A stretch of 64,000 bases of DNA, taken from positions 682,001 to 746,000 of the forward strand of contig NZ_FQXA01000002.1 in assembly GCF_900129835.1 (NCBI RefSeq), in the 5' to 3' direction. The DNA is from Stutzerimonas xanthomarina DSM 18231 (GTDB lineage Bacteria > Pseudomonadota > Gammaproteobacteria > Pseudomonadales > Pseudomonadaceae). Each line of letters starts with the position of its first letter. Within the stretch, counting starts at the first letter, position 1. Below the pieces are notes generated by a model. That model saw nothing but the letters and a program-made list of their open reading frames with translations, was not told where the DNA came from and ran no database searches. Made by a program: the position numbers and the translations under genes. Of the stretch, positions 51,189-61,195 are shown one piece after another.

Positions 51189-51380
51189 GGGGGCATCTCC
51201 TCTTAAAAGGGGGAGAAAGTCTAGCTTATGGGGACGCTCATTTGGCGGGCTTTGAAGGCGAAGCGTGGTGGCATAACGCCCAGAACACCGAGCTATCTGA
51301 CCAATTCATCATCTATTGGCTGTTCACATCTTGCGCGACTGGCGCCACAATCATGCCCCTCTCAGAACAAGGAGTCAGTC

Positions 51381-51974
51381 ATGTCCAAGCCACAGACCAT
51401 GCTTCAGCTCAGTGGCCGCAGTTATGCACCGGCAACTCTGGCCAATGCGACCCTTGTCGTCATCGACGTTCAGGAAGAGTACCGGACGGGGACACTGGCA
51501 TTGCCGAATCTGGGTTCGGCGCTTGAGCAGATCAGCAAACTGTTGAGCGCAGCCCGTACGGCCGGCGCGCCCATCGTGCATGTTCACCACTTGGGCATTC
51601 CAGGCGGACTGTTCGATCCTCAGGGATTGCGCGGTCAGATCATGCCGGAAGCAGCGCCGCTTCCAGGCGAAACCGTGATTGGCAAGACGCTGCCCAACGC
51701 ATTTGCCGGCACCGAGCTACATGAACTGCTGCAGCAGCATGGTCGCCTCGACCTTATTGTTTGCGGATTCATGACCCACTCAAGCGTGAGTACGACTGTG
51801 CGTGCCGCGAAGGATTACGGGTATCGCTGCACACTCGTTGACAACGCCTGCGCCACCCGCGATCTGCCGATGGGTGACGGGACCATCGCAGCCGCAGAGG
51901 TGCACCGGATGGAGATGACCATTCTCGCGGACAACTTCGCGGTTTGCGTAGATGATGCCCGGGCATTGATATAA
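51381..51974 (+). CDS. isochorismatase-like hydrolase with Ser at the nucleophile position
   Basis: A 197-residue protein of the isochorismatase/nicotinamidase-like fold. Asp29 (VVIDVQEEY) and Lys102 (IGKTLPNAF) of the usual catalytic triad are present. The third member, a Cys in MTHxCV, is replaced by Ser135 (MTHSSVSTTVRAA). It could be an isochorismatase-type enzyme that does not use a covalent Cys, or an inactive relative. The start at 51381 follows AAGGAG. It is divergent from prmB. Confidence 0.85.
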   Translation: MSKPQTMLQLSGRSYAPATLANATLVVIDVQEEYRTGTLALPNLGSALEQISKLLSAARTAGAPIVHVHHLGIPGGLFDPQGLRGQIMPEAAPLPGETVIGKTLPNAFAGTELHELLQQHGRLDLIVCGFMTHSSVSTTVRAAKDYGYRCTLVDNACATRDLPMGDGTIAAAEVHRMEMTILADNFAVCVDDARALI

Positions 51975-52164
51975 CCCACTGCCCAACCGAAAAGCCTTCG
52001 CTGGAACTGAATAGACTGGCCGGACGATACCAGGCTGCACAGGCAACTGTAATACGGCCTGCCTTGGCAAGCGGGTCGCTTGAGTAATTGCAGGATGATC
52101 ATGTAGTACGGCTGGACTCCGCTGCTTCGGCTGCTTTCGCCCTGCCAGCCACGCCTATGTTTTT

Positions 52165-52185
52165 AACGGCCTGACAGCCGTTTTT
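52165..52185 (+). terminator. short intrinsic terminator
   Basis: AACGGC / GCCGTT arms with a six-base loop followed by TTTTT-like run, 190 bp after the isochorismatase-like gene and only 16 bp before the next ORF, whose ribosome site (GAGGAG) starts immediately after it. Confidence 0.7.
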
Positions 52186-52200
52186 GAGGAGCTAACCGGA

Positions 52201-52518
52201 ATGAAACGAACCGATGGATTCGATGCTCGCCGCCTCCGCCCTCGCCAACATCGAAGCTGGGGATCGCGCCTTGGCGCAGCACTCGGCCTGCTACTGATCA
52301 TCTCTGGCGTGATCATCACCGCTACTGGCGTTGCGTCACTGTTTAGCGGTATTGAGCTCTTTGCCAGCATGTCCTTGAATAAAGAAGCCGCAGTGACATT
52401 ATTGACCTTAGGCCTGGGTCTGCTGCTGCTTGGAGTATTCATCCGACACCGAGCTCGTCGCCGCATGCAGGGCCCGAGCGGGTTGAGTTTGTCGCCGCGC
52501 CTGAAAAAAAGACGTTGA
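52201..52518 (+). CDS. small membrane protein of unknown function
   Basis: A 105-residue protein with two hydrophobic helices (LGAALGLLLIISGVIITATG and a second, leucine-rich one) and strongly basic N- and C-termini ending LKKRR. No family is recognised. GAGGAG precedes the ATG by about nine bases. An intrinsic terminator ends just before it, so it probably depends on its own promoter or on readthrough. Confidence 0.6.
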   Translation: MKRTDGFDARRLRPRQHRSWGSRLGAALGLLLIISGVIITATGVASLFSGIELFASMSLNKEAAVTLLTLGLGLLLLGVFIRHRARRRMQGPSGLSLSPRLKKRR

Positions 52519-52612
52519 GGTGCCGAGACCGCCTTCCCCTACCGCCGGCGAGAAGGGAAGCGGCTCAGGACAGACGCTTTGCGATAAAATGGCCGGCTAA
52601 TGCGGAGGCCTC

Positions 52613-53170
52613 ATGCAAGAAGATGATTTTTCCCTGTTCAGATCAGCTGTGCGTGGTGTCAAGCCGATTGAGCATGATCGGGCTGAGACTGGCAAACCAC
52701 GCAGCAACAGAGCGCAGATAGCCACGCTGCGTGCCAACGCCTCGACCAGCGACGGCGAAACCCGGATCGACGGGCTTTCAGACCAGTTTGTAATTGATGT
52801 AGCCGCTGAAGATGAACTGTACTGGGTGCGAGATGGCGTCCAGGAGAGTCAGATGCGCAAGCTGAAAGCCGGCCAAATTCCGTTCGAGGGCAGCCTGGAC
52901 CTGCATGGGCTGAGCGTCGAGAAAGCCCGCGAGCTACTCTGGGATTTTCTCGCCGAAGCGTGCAGGCTTGAGGTTCGCTGCGCGCGCGTGACCCATGGAA
53001 AGGCCGCACGAAAAGACGGCAAGCGTCCGCTGATCAAAAGCCACGTCAATACCTGGTTACGCCAGCACCCCCAGGTGTTGGGCTTCGCCTCTTGCGTACC
53101 GAGACATGGCGGGACCGGCGCGGTGTATGTGATCCTCAAACGAACCATGCTCGAAGGTCGCGACGAGTAA
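52613..53170 (+). CDS. Smr-domain protein (putative endonuclease)
   Basis: A 185-residue protein with a C-terminal Smr domain, the small MutS-related nuclease domain: DLHGLSVEKARELLWDF, then VTHGKAARKDG and the closing PRHGGTGAVYVILKR. The N-terminal half is basic and unstructured. Family members nick DNA or cleave RNA at stalled ribosomes; which applies here is unknown. It lies upstream of folE in the same direction. Confidence 0.88.
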   Translation: MQEDDFSLFRSAVRGVKPIEHDRAETGKPRSNRAQIATLRANASTSDGETRIDGLSDQFVIDVAAEDELYWVRDGVQESQMRKLKAGQIPFEGSLDLHGLSVEKARELLWDFLAEACRLEVRCARVTHGKAARKDGKRPLIKSHVNTWLRQHPQVLGFASCVPRHGGTGAVYVILKRTMLEGRDE

Positions 53171-53286
53171 CCCGGCGCCGCTGTCTCCCTCGATCAGACC
53201 TACTGCGACCCGTGCTGCTTGCAGCCCAGCCGTCGAGCCCCTAACCTTCGCACTCGCGCTTATTTGCAAGCCTGACAGGTAGTCAA

Positions 53287-53832
53287 ATGTCTCTGGAAAC
53301 ACATTACACCGAAATCCTCAGCCAGCTGGGTGAGGACGTCAACCGTGAGGGCCTGCTCGATACGCCCAAGCGCGCTGCCAAAGCCATGCAGTACCTGTGC
53401 AAGGGCTATCAGCAAACGCTGGAAGAAGTCACCAACGGTGCGCTTTTTAGCTCCGACAACAGCGAAATGGTGCTAGTGAAGAACATCGAGCTCTACTCGT
53501 TGTGCGAACACCATATGCTGCCCTTCATCGGCAAGGCCCATGTCGCCTATTTACCAAACGGCAAAGTGCTCGGCCTGTCGAAAGTCGCCCGGATCGTCGA
53601 CATGTACGCTCGCCGCCTGCAAATTCAGGAAAACCTCACGCGAGAGATCGCCGAGGCGATTCAGACGGTTACCGGCGCCTGGGGCGTGGCGGTCGTCATT
53701 GAAGCGCAGCACATGTGCATGATGATGCGCGGCGTCGAGAAGCAGAATTCTTCGATGGTCACTTCGGTCATGCTTGGGCAATTCCGCGAAAATGCCGCTA
53801 CCCGTGGCGAATTTCTCGGTCTAGTCAGATAA
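53287..53832 (+). CDS. folE: GTP cyclohydrolase I
   Basis: A 181-residue enzyme that converts GTP to dihydroneopterin triphosphate, the first step of folate synthesis. The zinc and catalytic residues are in [10 protein letters not shown] and in [15 protein letters not shown]. The length is typical of the short pseudomonad form. It is 116 bp after the Smr gene and convergent with the GST gene. Confidence 0.96.
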   Translation: MSLETHYTEILSQLGEDVNREGLLDTPKRAAKAMQYLCKGYQQTLEEVTNGALFSSDNSEMVLVKNIELYSLCEHHMLPFIGKAHVAYLPNGKVLGLSKVARIVDMYARRLQIQENLTREIAEAIQTVTGAWGVAVVIEAQHMCMMMRGVEKQNSSMVTSVMLGQFRENAATRGEFLGLVR

Positions 53833-53940
53833 CGATGGCGTGAGGCATCAGGCGACCTGTATGCATTCCAGATGCCTGCGATGCTATTGCTGCTGCTTTT
53901 CGTCCAGCCTCCCGCCACTCAGCCGCTTTTCGTCTTTGCT

Positions 53941-54546
53941 TTATTCAAACATCCCGACATGGCGTGGATGACCGGCCACACGCTGCAGCCAGGCATTGAT
54001 GGCCGGATACCGTTCCAGGCTGAAACCACCCTCCTCGGCTACATGGGTATAAGCATAGAGCGCGACATCAGCAATCGAGTAATGCTCGCCGACCAGATAT
54101 GGTGTGCGTAGCAGTTGTTGTTCCATTACATCGAGCGCGTGATAGCCGTCCAGCTGCTTGGCCGCATATTCATCAAGACGATCATCAGGCAATCCTAGAT
54201 AGACCTTGATGAAGCGCGCGACAGCAATGAAGGGTTCATGGCTGTACTGCTCGAAGAATTGCCACTGCAGGACTTGGGTCCGCAACCGAGCGTCGGTTGG
54301 CAGAAACTCACTCCCATCCGCAAGGAAGTTGAGAATCGCATTCGATTCCCATAGGCAGGTTCCATCTTGCAGTTCGAGTACCGGTATCTTGCCGTTGGGA
54401 TTCTTTTTCAGAAACGCAGGCTCGCGGCTTTCACCGCGCAGGATATCCACGGGAATCCACTCATACGCTCGTCCCAGCAAGTGCAGCATCAGCTTCACCT
54501 TGTAGCAATTGCCGGACCGTAGGTCGCCGTACACCTTGTATGTCAT
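53941..54546 (-). CDS. glutathione S-transferase family protein
   Basis: A 201-residue GST. The N-terminal thioredoxin-like domain has the candidate catalytic serine in GDLRSGNCYKVKL and the glutathione-binding NGKIPVLE and ESNAIL, followed by the all-helical C-terminal domain. Substrate unknown. The start at 54546 has GGAGG eight bases upstream; the frame is open eight codons further. It lies downstream of the aminotransferase gene in the same direction and may form an operon with it. Confidence 0.9.
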   Translation of the reverse strand: MTYKVYGDLRSGNCYKVKLMLHLLGRAYEWIPVDILRGESREPAFLKKNPNGKIPVLELQDGTCLWESNAILNFLADGSEFLPTDARLRTQVLQWQFFEQYSHEPFIAVARFIKVYLGLPDDRLDEYAAKQLDGYHALDVMEQQLLRTPYLVGEHYSIADVALYAYTHVAEEGGFSLERYPAINAWLQRVAGHPRHVGMFE

Positions 54547-54580
54547 CTTTGCCTCCAGCGGTGCAGCCACCGCACCTGAA

Positions 54581-55747
54581 CTATGCCGCTTCGACCACCA
54601 GCGCCTCGCGGATCACACACGCGAGGCGGCGGACACCTTCATCAAGACGCTCTGGCGCAACATGACTGAAGTTGAGCCGCAGATATCCGAGATTTTGCAC
54701 GGGGTCGACGAAGAATGGCTCGCCAGGCATGAACACTACGTCCCGCGCCAGTGCGGAATCGAGCAGCGTTCGGGTGTCGATCGGTTGTTTCAGCTGCAGC
54801 CAGAAAAATAGTCCACCCTGCGGAACCAGCCAATCGGCAAGATCGGCGAAATGCTCCATCAGCGCAGCCTGCATCGCATCACGGCGCAACCGGTAGAAAC
54901 TACGCAGCTCAGCCAGATGCAACCGATATTGATCGCTGCCGAGCCATTGCAGCGCCTGCCACTGACCGACGCGATTGGTATGTAGGTCGGCTGACTGCTT
55001 CAGACGTAACAGATAAGGGAACAGGTCTGGCGTTGCAATCAGATAGCCAACACGCAGCCCCGGTAGCAATGTCTTGGAAACCGTCCCGGTGTAAATCCAA
55101 CTTGCCTTACGCATCCGACTGACAATGGGCCGGGCGCTGCCGCCATCGAAGACCAGCTCACGATAGGGCTCATCCTCGATCAGAGTCACATTAAATTCAT
55201 CAAGGAGCGCCGCCACCGCGTCGCGTTTTTCTTCGCTATAGCGAACCGCTGAAGGATTCTGAAACGTCGGAATCAGGTAGGCAAAAACAGGCTTGTGCTG
55301 TTCCAGCCGTTGGCGCAGCGCCGCCAGCGATGGCCCATCGGCTTCCTGCGGTACCGCCAGGCAATTGGCACCGAATAACTGAAATACCTGTAGCGCAGCC
55401 AGATAAGTCGGCGCCTCAAGCAATACTTCGGTGCCGCAGTCAATGAACAGCTTCGATGCCAAATCCAGGGTTTGCTGTGATCCGCTGACAATCAGCACCT
55501 GGCTGGCCGAACAGCCGACACCGAGCGCGCGCGCTTCCGCGGCGATGGCTTCGCGCAATGCAGGCTCGCCTTCGCTCATGCCGTACTGACCCATGCTCGC
55601 TGGCATCTGAACCCACTCGAGCTTGGGCAACATCGATTCAGCGGGCAATCCTCCGGCAAACGACATCACTTCAGGGCGCTGCGCAGCGGCAAGAATTTCA
55701 CGGATCAGCGAGCTTTTCAGGCGGTCGACGCGTTCGGAGAAAACCAT
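54581..55747 (-). CDS. PLP-dependent aminotransferase, MocR/2-aminoadipate type
   Basis: A 388-residue fold-type I aminotransferase. The active-site Lys lies in TGTVSKTLLPGLRVGYL, with the PLP-binding AYLIPTFQNPSAVRY and EDEPYRELVF upstream. It lacks the GntR-like DNA-binding domain of MocR regulators, so it resembles LysN-type aminoadipate or branched-chain aminotransferases. The start MVFSERVDRLKSS at 55747 is chosen; the twelve upstream codons look spurious. It is divergent from a MarR regulator. Confidence 0.88.
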   Translation of the reverse strand: MVFSERVDRLKSSLIREILAAAQRPEVMSFAGGLPAESMLPKLEWVQMPASMGQYGMSEGEPALREAIAAEARALGVGCSASQVLIVSGSQQTLDLASKLFIDCGTEVLLEAPTYLAALQVFQLFGANCLAVPQEADGPSLAALRQRLEQHKPVFAYLIPTFQNPSAVRYSEEKRDAVAALLDEFNVTLIEDEPYRELVFDGGSARPIVSRMRKASWIYTGTVSKTLLPGLRVGYLIATPDLFPYLLRLKQSADLHTNRVGQWQALQWLGSDQYRLHLAELRSFYRLRRDAMQAALMEHFADLADWLVPQGGLFFWLQLKQPIDTRTLLDSALARDVVFMPGEPFFVDPVQNLGYLRLNFSHVAPERLDEGVRRLACVIREALVVEAA

Positions 55748-55777
55748 GAAGCACCAGATGCAGGGATAAGATATATG

Positions 55778-55794
55778 AGTCAAACTGCTTGACT
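55778..55794. promoter_or_regulatory. candidate MarR operator
   Basis: AGTCAA-ACTGC-TTGACT is a perfect six-base inverted repeat with a five-base spacer, located between the divergent aminotransferase and MarR genes. The size and symmetry suit a dimeric winged-helix regulator. Confidence 0.5.
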
Positions 55795-55826
55795 GAAATT
55801 ACGCCTCCAATTGTGAATACGTCAAT

Positions 55827-56270
55827 ATGCCTGACCTAAAAAAAAGTAGCGTCCAGCGCCAGATCATGGAGAGTTTCTTTCTGGGCTATCAGGCCTTTAC
55901 GGTCAGGCCGGACGAGATGCTTGCTCGACGCGGACTGTCCCGGGTGCATCACCGGATCCTGTTTTTTATCGCAGGCTATCCAGACCTCAGCGTGAAGGAG
56001 CTACTCGGCTACCTAGGGGTCAGCAAGCAAGCATTGAATATACCGTTACGACAGCTGATCGAAATGCATCTGGTAGAAAGCAGGACGGCCGATGACGACA
56101 AGCGCAAGCGCATGCTGCGCTTCACAGCCGAAGGTGCCAAGCTGGAGCAGGCACTTAGACGGGAACAGGTACGCCTACTCGAACGGGCATTCAAGCAAGC
56201 GGGAGAGGAAGCAGTAGCCGGTTGGCTAGCGGTGAACCAGGCGTTGGCGGGCGGTGCTGTTCGAGACTAA
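55827..56270 (+). CDS. MarR family transcriptional regulator
   Basis: A 147-residue winged-helix regulator. The recognition region SVKELLGYLGVSKQALNIPLRQL and the wing VESRTADDDKRKRMLRFT are typical of the MarR family. It lies opposite the aminotransferase gene with 79 bp between the starts, and a palindrome in that gap. It probably controls itself and the aminotransferase-GST pair. Confidence 0.88.
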   Translation: MPDLKKSSVQRQIMESFFLGYQAFTVRPDEMLARRGLSRVHHRILFFIAGYPDLSVKELLGYLGVSKQALNIPLRQLIEMHLVESRTADDDKRKRMLRFTAEGAKLEQALRREQVRLLERAFKQAGEEAVAGWLAVNQALAGGAVRD

Positions 56271-56364
56271 TCAACCTCTGGCGGCGTCGCGCACCTTCCG
56301 TCATGAGCGTTCTCTCTATGAATAAGACGAAGGTGTAAATCTTATTCAGGACGGGACACAGACA

Positions 56365-56394
56365 CAAAAAAGGGCGACCGAAGTCGCCCTTTTT
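56365..56394 (-). terminator. bidirectional terminator after rpsA
   Basis: AAAAAA-AGGGCGAC-CGAA-GTCGCCCT-TTTT: perfect eight-base stem with a GNRA-like loop and A/T runs on both sides, so it can stop the rpsA transcript and the convergent MarR transcript. Confidence 0.93.
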
Positions 56395-56410
56395 CAATGG
56401 ATTACAGAAC

Positions 56411-58096
56411 TTAGTTCTGGTTTTCCATTTGTGCGCGAATCAGATCACCGATGGTGGTCGGACCGGCAGTCGGTTCTACGTCCTGCTTGGTACGCAGTTC
56501 CTTCATCGCGTCCTTCTCGTCTTCAACGTCTTTCGACTTGATGGACAAGCTGATAACGCGGCTCTTACGGTCGATGCTGATGATCTTGGCTTCGACTTCT
56601 TCGCCTTCTTTCAGAACGTTGCGCGCGTCTTCAACGCGGTCACGGCTGATTTCGGACGCTTTCAGGGTCGCTTCGATGTCGTTGCCCAGATCGATGATGG
56701 CGCCCTTGGCGTCAACTTCTTTCACGGTGCCGCGAACGATGCTGCCCTTGTCATTGACGGCGGCGTAGTTGGAGAACGGATCGTCTTCCAGCTGCTTGAT
56801 GCCCAGGGAGATGCGCTCACGCTCCGGATCGACCGACAGGATGACGGTATCCAGCTCGTCGCCCTTCTTGAAGCGACGTACGGCTTCTTCGCCAGCTTCA
56901 TTCCAAGAGATGTCGGACAGGTGAACCAGACCGTCGATGCCGCCGTCCAGACCAATGAAGATACCGAAATCGGTGATCGACTTGATGGTGCCGGAGATGC
57001 GGTCGCCCTTGTTGAACTGGCCAGAGAAGTCTTCCCATGGGTTGGACTTGCACTGCTTGATACCCAAGGAGATACGACGACGCTCTTCGTCGATGTCCAG
57101 AACCATGACTTCCACTTCGTCGCCGACCTGAACGACCTTCGACGGGTGAATGTTCTTGTTGGTCCAGTCCATTTCGGAAACGTGTACCAGGCCTTCGACA
57201 CCCTCTTCCAGCTCGGCAAAGCAGCCGTAGTCGGTGAGGTTGGTGACGCGAGCCACGACGCGGGTGTTTTCCGGATAGCGAGCCTTGATAGCAACCCATG
57301 GGTCTTCACCCAGCTGCTTCAGACCCAGCGATACGCGGTTACGCTCGCGGTCGAATTTCAGTACCTTGACATCGATCTCGTCACCAACGTTGACGATCTC
57401 CGACGGATGCTTGATGCGCTTCCAGGCCATGTCGGTGATGTGCAGCAGGCCGTCTACGCCGCCCAGATCCACGAACGCGCCGTAATCTGTGAGGTTCTTG
57501 ACGATACCTTTGACCTGCTGGCCTTCCTGGAGCGATTCCAGCAGAGCTTCACGCTCGGCGCTGTTTTCAGCTTCCAGGACGCTACGACGGGAAACGACAA
57601 TGTTGTTGCGCTTCTGGTCAAGCTTGATGACCTTGAACTCGAGTTCCTTGCCTTCCAGGTGAGTGGTATCACGCACTGGACGGACATCAACCAGGGAACC
57701 TGGCAGGAACGCACGGATGCCGTTAACGTCGACAGTGAAGCCGCCCTTAACCTTACCGTTGATAACGCCCTTGACCACTTCCTCAGCTGCGAAAGCCGCT
57801 TCCAGAACAATCCAGCACTCGGCACGCTTGGCTTTTTCGCGGGACAGCTTGGTTTCACCGAAGCCATCTTCAACCGCGTCCAGCGCAACGTGAACTTCGT
57901 CACCCACGCTGATGGTCAGCTCGCCCTGCTCGTTGTAGAACTGCTCGACCGGGATGACGCCCTCGGACTTCAGACCGGCATGAACAGTGACCCAGTCACC
58001 GTCGATGTCGACCACGATGCCGGTGATGATCGCACCCGGCTGCATGTCGAGGGTTTTTAGGCTTTCTTCAAAAAGTTCTGCAAAGCTTTCGCTCAT
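56411..58096 (-). CDS. rpsA: 30S ribosomal protein S1
   Basis: A 561-residue RNA-binding ribosomal protein needed to initiate translation on most mRNAs. Six S1 (OB-fold) repeats are visible; the repeated pattern is [20 protein letters not shown] or variants such as [20 protein letters not shown]. The length matches the gammaproteobacterial six-domain form. Codon use is strongly biased, as expected for high expression. The ribosome site AGCAGGAA precedes the ATG. Confidence 0.98.
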   Translation of the reverse strand: MSESFAELFEESLKTLDMQPGAIITGIVVDIDGDWVTVHAGLKSEGVIPVEQFYNEQGELTISVGDEVHVALDAVEDGFGETKLSREKAKRAECWIVLEAAFAAEEVVKGVINGKVKGGFTVDVNGIRAFLPGSLVDVRPVRDTTHLEGKELEFKVIKLDQKRNNIVVSRRSVLEAENSAEREALLESLQEGQQVKGIVKNLTDYGAFVDLGGVDGLLHITDMAWKRIKHPSEIVNVGDEIDVKVLKFDRERNRVSLGLKQLGEDPWVAIKARYPENTRVVARVTNLTDYGCFAELEEGVEGLVHVSEMDWTNKNIHPSKVVQVGDEVEVMVLDIDEERRRISLGIKQCKSNPWEDFSGQFNKGDRISGTIKSITDFGIFIGLDGGIDGLVHLSDISWNEAGEEAVRRFKKGDELDTVILSVDPERERISLGIKQLEDDPFSNYAAVNDKGSIVRGTVKEVDAKGAIIDLGNDIEATLKASEISRDRVEDARNVLKEGEEVEAKIISIDRKSRVISLSIKSKDVEDEKDAMKELRTKQDVEPTAGPTTIGDLIRAQMENQN

Positions 58097-58115
58097 GTTT
58101 ATTCCTGCTGTTTTC

Positions 58116-58131
58116 GGGCGAGGATCCGCCC
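58116..58131 (-). promoter_or_regulatory. hairpin in the rpsA leader
   Basis: GGGCG / CGCCC stem with a six-base loop, 20 bases upstream of the rpsA start codon on the minus strand. The leader of E. coli rpsA also forms hairpins used in S1 autoregulation; a similar role here is inference. Confidence 0.45.
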
Positions 58132-58169
58132 AATCTCCACATCCCAGATAGAAGTGGGTTCATTCATAT

Positions 58170-58210
58170 AAAAAAAGGCCTGCGGGACTAGATCTGGTCT
58201 CCCACATGCC
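58170..58210 (-). terminator. terminator between cmk and rpsA
   Basis: On the minus strand GGCATGTGGGA pairs with TCCCGCAGGCC (one mismatch and one G-U pair) around a 12-base loop, followed by seven T. It sits 60 bp after cmk and 75 bp before rpsA, so it separates the aromatic/cmk transcript from rpsA. Confidence 0.82.
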
Positions 58211-58269
58211 TCCTTGTTAACAGCCCTCGAAATCAAGAGACCGTCAGGCCGCCTCTCGGCGGTCGCTCT

Positions 58270-58956
58270 TCAGGCAAAATCGCGTGTGGCGACTTCGCTC
58301 AGAATCTGTCCTAGCACCTGCTCAATGGAGAGCTCGGTGGAATCCAGCTGTACCGCATCATCTGCTGGCCTCAGCGGAGCCACTTCACGCTGGGTATCGC
58401 GCTCATCACGCGCCCGTATCTCATCGAGAAGACTCGCGAGATTAACATCATCACCCTTGGTCTTCAACTGCAGGAAGCGCCGACGCGCTCTCTCCTCCGC
58501 GCTGGCGGTGAGGAATATCTTCAAGGCGGCGTCAGGAAAAACCACGGTTCCCATGTCACGACCGTCCGCGACGAGCCCAGGCGGCTCGCGGAATGCTTTC
58601 TGACGTTGCAACAACGCCTCGCGCACAACCGGCAATGCTGCAACCTGCGAAGCGCCGGCGCCAACCTGTTCGTTGCGAATCGCCTGAGTGACCTCCTCGC
58701 CTTCGAGAATGATCTGCATACCATGACCGTTTATATCCGCGCCGAACTGCACATCCAGATGAGCTGCCAGCAGCTTCAGCGCCTCTTCATTGGTCAGATC
58801 CACCCCATGGTTGCGCGCAGCGAACGCAAGTAAACGGTAAAGCGCACCGGAGTCGAGGAAATTCCACCCCAGCTTGGCCGCCAGCAATGCCGCAACTGTG
58901 CCCTTGCCGGAGCCGCTCGGGCCGTCAATGGTTATGACTGGGGCCTGGCTGATCAT
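58270..58956 (-). CDS. cmk: cytidylate kinase
   Basis: A 228-residue kinase that phosphorylates CMP and dCMP. The P-loop is [15 protein letters not shown], and the [15 protein letters not shown] segment is diagnostic. It overlaps the end of the tyrA-aroA gene by four bases, so it is translationally coupled to aromatic biosynthesis. Confidence 0.97.
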   Translation of the reverse strand: MISQAPVITIDGPSGSGKGTVAALLAAKLGWNFLDSGALYRLLAFAARNHGVDLTNEEALKLLAAHLDVQFGADINGHGMQIILEGEEVTQAIRNEQVGAGASQVAALPVVREALLQRQKAFREPPGLVADGRDMGTVVFPDAALKIFLTASAEERARRRFLQLKTKGDDVNLASLLDEIRARDERDTQREVAPLRPADDAVQLDSTELSIEQVLGQILSEVATRDFA

Positions 58957-61163
58957 GAGTTGCCCTCCACACCTACACGCATCCCAGCCCGCTCGGCCAG
59001 TGCAAGAAAGTTCGGGAACGAGGTCGATACGTTGGCGCAGTCGTGGATGCGGATCGGCGCATTCGCTCGAAGCGCAGCGACACTAAAGGACATCGCAATG
59101 CGGTGATCGCCATGCGCCCAGACCTCGCCGCCACCAAAGGCAGCGCCACCCTCGATGATTATCCCATCCGGGGTCGGCGTGGCCTTCACCCCGAGGGTTT
59201 GCAGACCATCGGCCATCACCTGGATACGGTCGGACTCCTTGACTCGCAGTTCCTCGGCGCCACGCAATGTCGTGCGCCCCTCAGCGCAGGCCGCCGCGAC
59301 GAACAGCACCGGGAATTCGTCGATTGCAAGCGGGACGAGATCTTCCGGTATATCGATGCCTCGGAGCTGAGCGGCGCGCACCCGGATATCCGCAACCGGC
59401 TCACCGCCGACTTCGCGCAGATTGCTCAATTCGATGTTGGCGCCCATCAGTTTGAGAATGTCGATGACGCCAGTACGGGTCGGATTGACCCCAACATGCT
59501 CGAGCGTGATATCGGAATCCGGCGCAATGCTCGCAGCAACCATAAAGAATGCTGACGAAGAAATATCGGCTGGCACCTCGATCTGAGCCGAGCGCAGCGT
59601 GTGACCCGACTCGACCGTAGCCGTGTTGCCGTCAACCTGCACCGGATAGCCGAAGCCTTGCAGCATCCGCTCGGTGTGGTCTCGCGTTGGCGCGGGCTCA
59701 GTGACCGATGTTTTTTCGGCAGCATACAGACCCGCAAGGAGCAGGCAGGATTTGACCTGAGCACTGGCCATCGGCATGTCGTAGTGCATACCGGAAAGCT
59801 TCTGACCGCCACGAATGGTCATTGGCGGGCGGCCCTCGGCGGCCGTCTCGATCACGGCCCCCATCTCGCGCAAGGGCTTGGCGACACGGTTCATCGGCCG
59901 TTTGGACAGCGAGGCGTCGCCAGTCAGGGTGGTGTCGAACGGCTGCGCCGCCAGCAGACCAGACAGCAGACGCATCGAGGTGCCGGAGTTACCGAGGTAG
60001 ATCGGCCCTGGCGGCGGCTTCAAGCCATGCAGGCCGACGCCGTGAACCGTCACACGGCCCTGATTTGGACCCTCGATGACCACGCCCATGTCGCGGAATG
60101 CCTGGATGGTTGCCAGTGCATCCTCACCTTCAAGAAAGCCCTCAACTTCTGTGGTGCCTTCTGCGAGCGAACCAAGCATGATGGAACGATGGGAAATGGA
60201 TTTGTCACCCGGCACACGAATTTGGCCGCTCAGGCTGCCGCCAGGATTGGCAAGGAAGATCAGATCTTTGGAATGCATAACGTCCACATAGGCTCTGCGA
60301 GCCAGTATTTTGCTGAAATGTTCCCGGGCAGCCTTGGCGCGCGTGAACACGCCCAACAATGTATGCCCGTCTCCTTCATCGACCGCGGCGCGCAGGGCGT
60401 CGAGGTCGGCACGAAAATCGTCCAGGGTATGCAGCACTGCCTCTCGATTGGCGAGAAAGATGTCGTGCCACATCACCGGATCGCTGCCAGCAATGCGGGT
60501 GAAGTCGCGAAAACCACCGGCAGCATAACGGAATATCTCGAGGTTCTCGTTCCGCTTCGCCAGCGAGTCCACCAGGCCGAAAGCCAGCAGATGCGGAAGG
60601 TGGCTGGTAGCCGCCAACACGCCGTCATGATGCTGAACCTCCATGTGCTCGACATCCGCACCCAGTGCACGCCACAGCGCGTCGACAAGCGACAGCGCGG
60701 CTGGATCAGTGCTCTCCAGCGGCGTCAGAATCACCTTGTGTCGTCGGAAAAGCGTGCTTTCGGCAGCCGCCACGCCACTCTGTTCCGAACCGGCTATCGG
60801 ATGCCCCGGCACGAAACGCGGTGGCATTCTTCCGAACTGTTCCTGGGCACAGCGCACTACGTTGCCCTTGGCGCTACCGACATCGGTCAGCACGGCGTTG
60901 CCCAGATCAAAGGTCGCAAGCTCCGCCAGCACGCGTTCCATCGTCAGGATCGGAACGGCCAGCTGAATGACATCCGCCCCCTGACATGCCTCCACGAGGC
61001 TTTCTGCACAGCGATCCACCACACCAAGCTCGACGGCGAGTTCGCGAGCGCGAGAATCCAGATCGAAACCTACTACCTCGCCGCAAAGCCCACCTTCCCG
61101 CAAACCCTTCGCGAAGGATCCACCAATCAACCCCAGGCCAACAACGACCAGACGTTGCACCAT
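58953..61163 (-). CDS. bifunctional prephenate dehydrogenase / EPSP synthase
   Basis: A 736-residue fusion. Residues ~1-290 are TyrA (NAD-binding [18 protein letters not shown], converting prephenate toward tyrosine). Residues ~300-736 are AroA, the 3-phosphoshikimate 1-carboxyvinyltransferase ([19 protein letters not shown], the central catalytic Asp in DEFPVLF, and RVKESDR). This TyrA-AroA fusion is known in pseudomonads. The start at 61163 ([11 protein letters not shown]) avoids overlap with hisC; the frame is open 18 codons further, into the hisC end. The AroA product is the substrate of AroC encoded at 47180. Confidence 0.95.
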   Translation of the reverse strand: MVQRLVVVGLGLIGGSFAKGLREGGLCGEVVGFDLDSRARELAVELGVVDRCAESLVEACQGADVIQLAVPILTMERVLAELATFDLGNAVLTDVGSAKGNVVRCAQEQFGRMPPRFVPGHPIAGSEQSGVAAAESTLFRRHKVILTPLESTDPAALSLVDALWRALGADVEHMEVQHHDGVLAATSHLPHLLAFGLVDSLAKRNENLEIFRYAAGGFRDFTRIAGSDPVMWHDIFLANREAVLHTLDDFRADLDALRAAVDEGDGHTLLGVFTRAKAAREHFSKILARRAYVDVMHSKDLIFLANPGGSLSGQIRVPGDKSISHRSIMLGSLAEGTTEVEGFLEGEDALATIQAFRDMGVVIEGPNQGRVTVHGVGLHGLKPPPGPIYLGNSGTSMRLLSGLLAAQPFDTTLTGDASLSKRPMNRVAKPLREMGAVIETAAEGRPPMTIRGGQKLSGMHYDMPMASAQVKSCLLLAGLYAAEKTSVTEPAPTRDHTERMLQGFGYPVQVDGNTATVESGHTLRSAQIEVPADISSSAFFMVAASIAPDSDITLEHVGVNPTRTGVIDILKLMGANIELSNLREVGGEPVADIRVRAAQLRGIDIPEDLVPLAIDEFPVLFVAAACAEGRTTLRGAEELRVKESDRIQVMADGLQTLGVKATPTPDGIIIEGGAAFGGGEVWAHGDHRIAMSFSVAALRANAPIRIHDCANVSTSFPNFLALAERAGMRVGVEGNS

Positions 61164-61195
61164 AGGCACACTTGGACGTGATCCCACGTTTCGGC

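Noticed and set aside
56429..58060. 543-codon ORF antisense to rpsA
   Set aside because: It mirrors the strongly biased codons of rpsA; no ribosome site and no recognisable protein. A shadow of rpsA.
59601..61181. 526-codon ORF antisense to tyrA-aroA
   Set aside because: Antisense shadow; no family similarity and no start signals.
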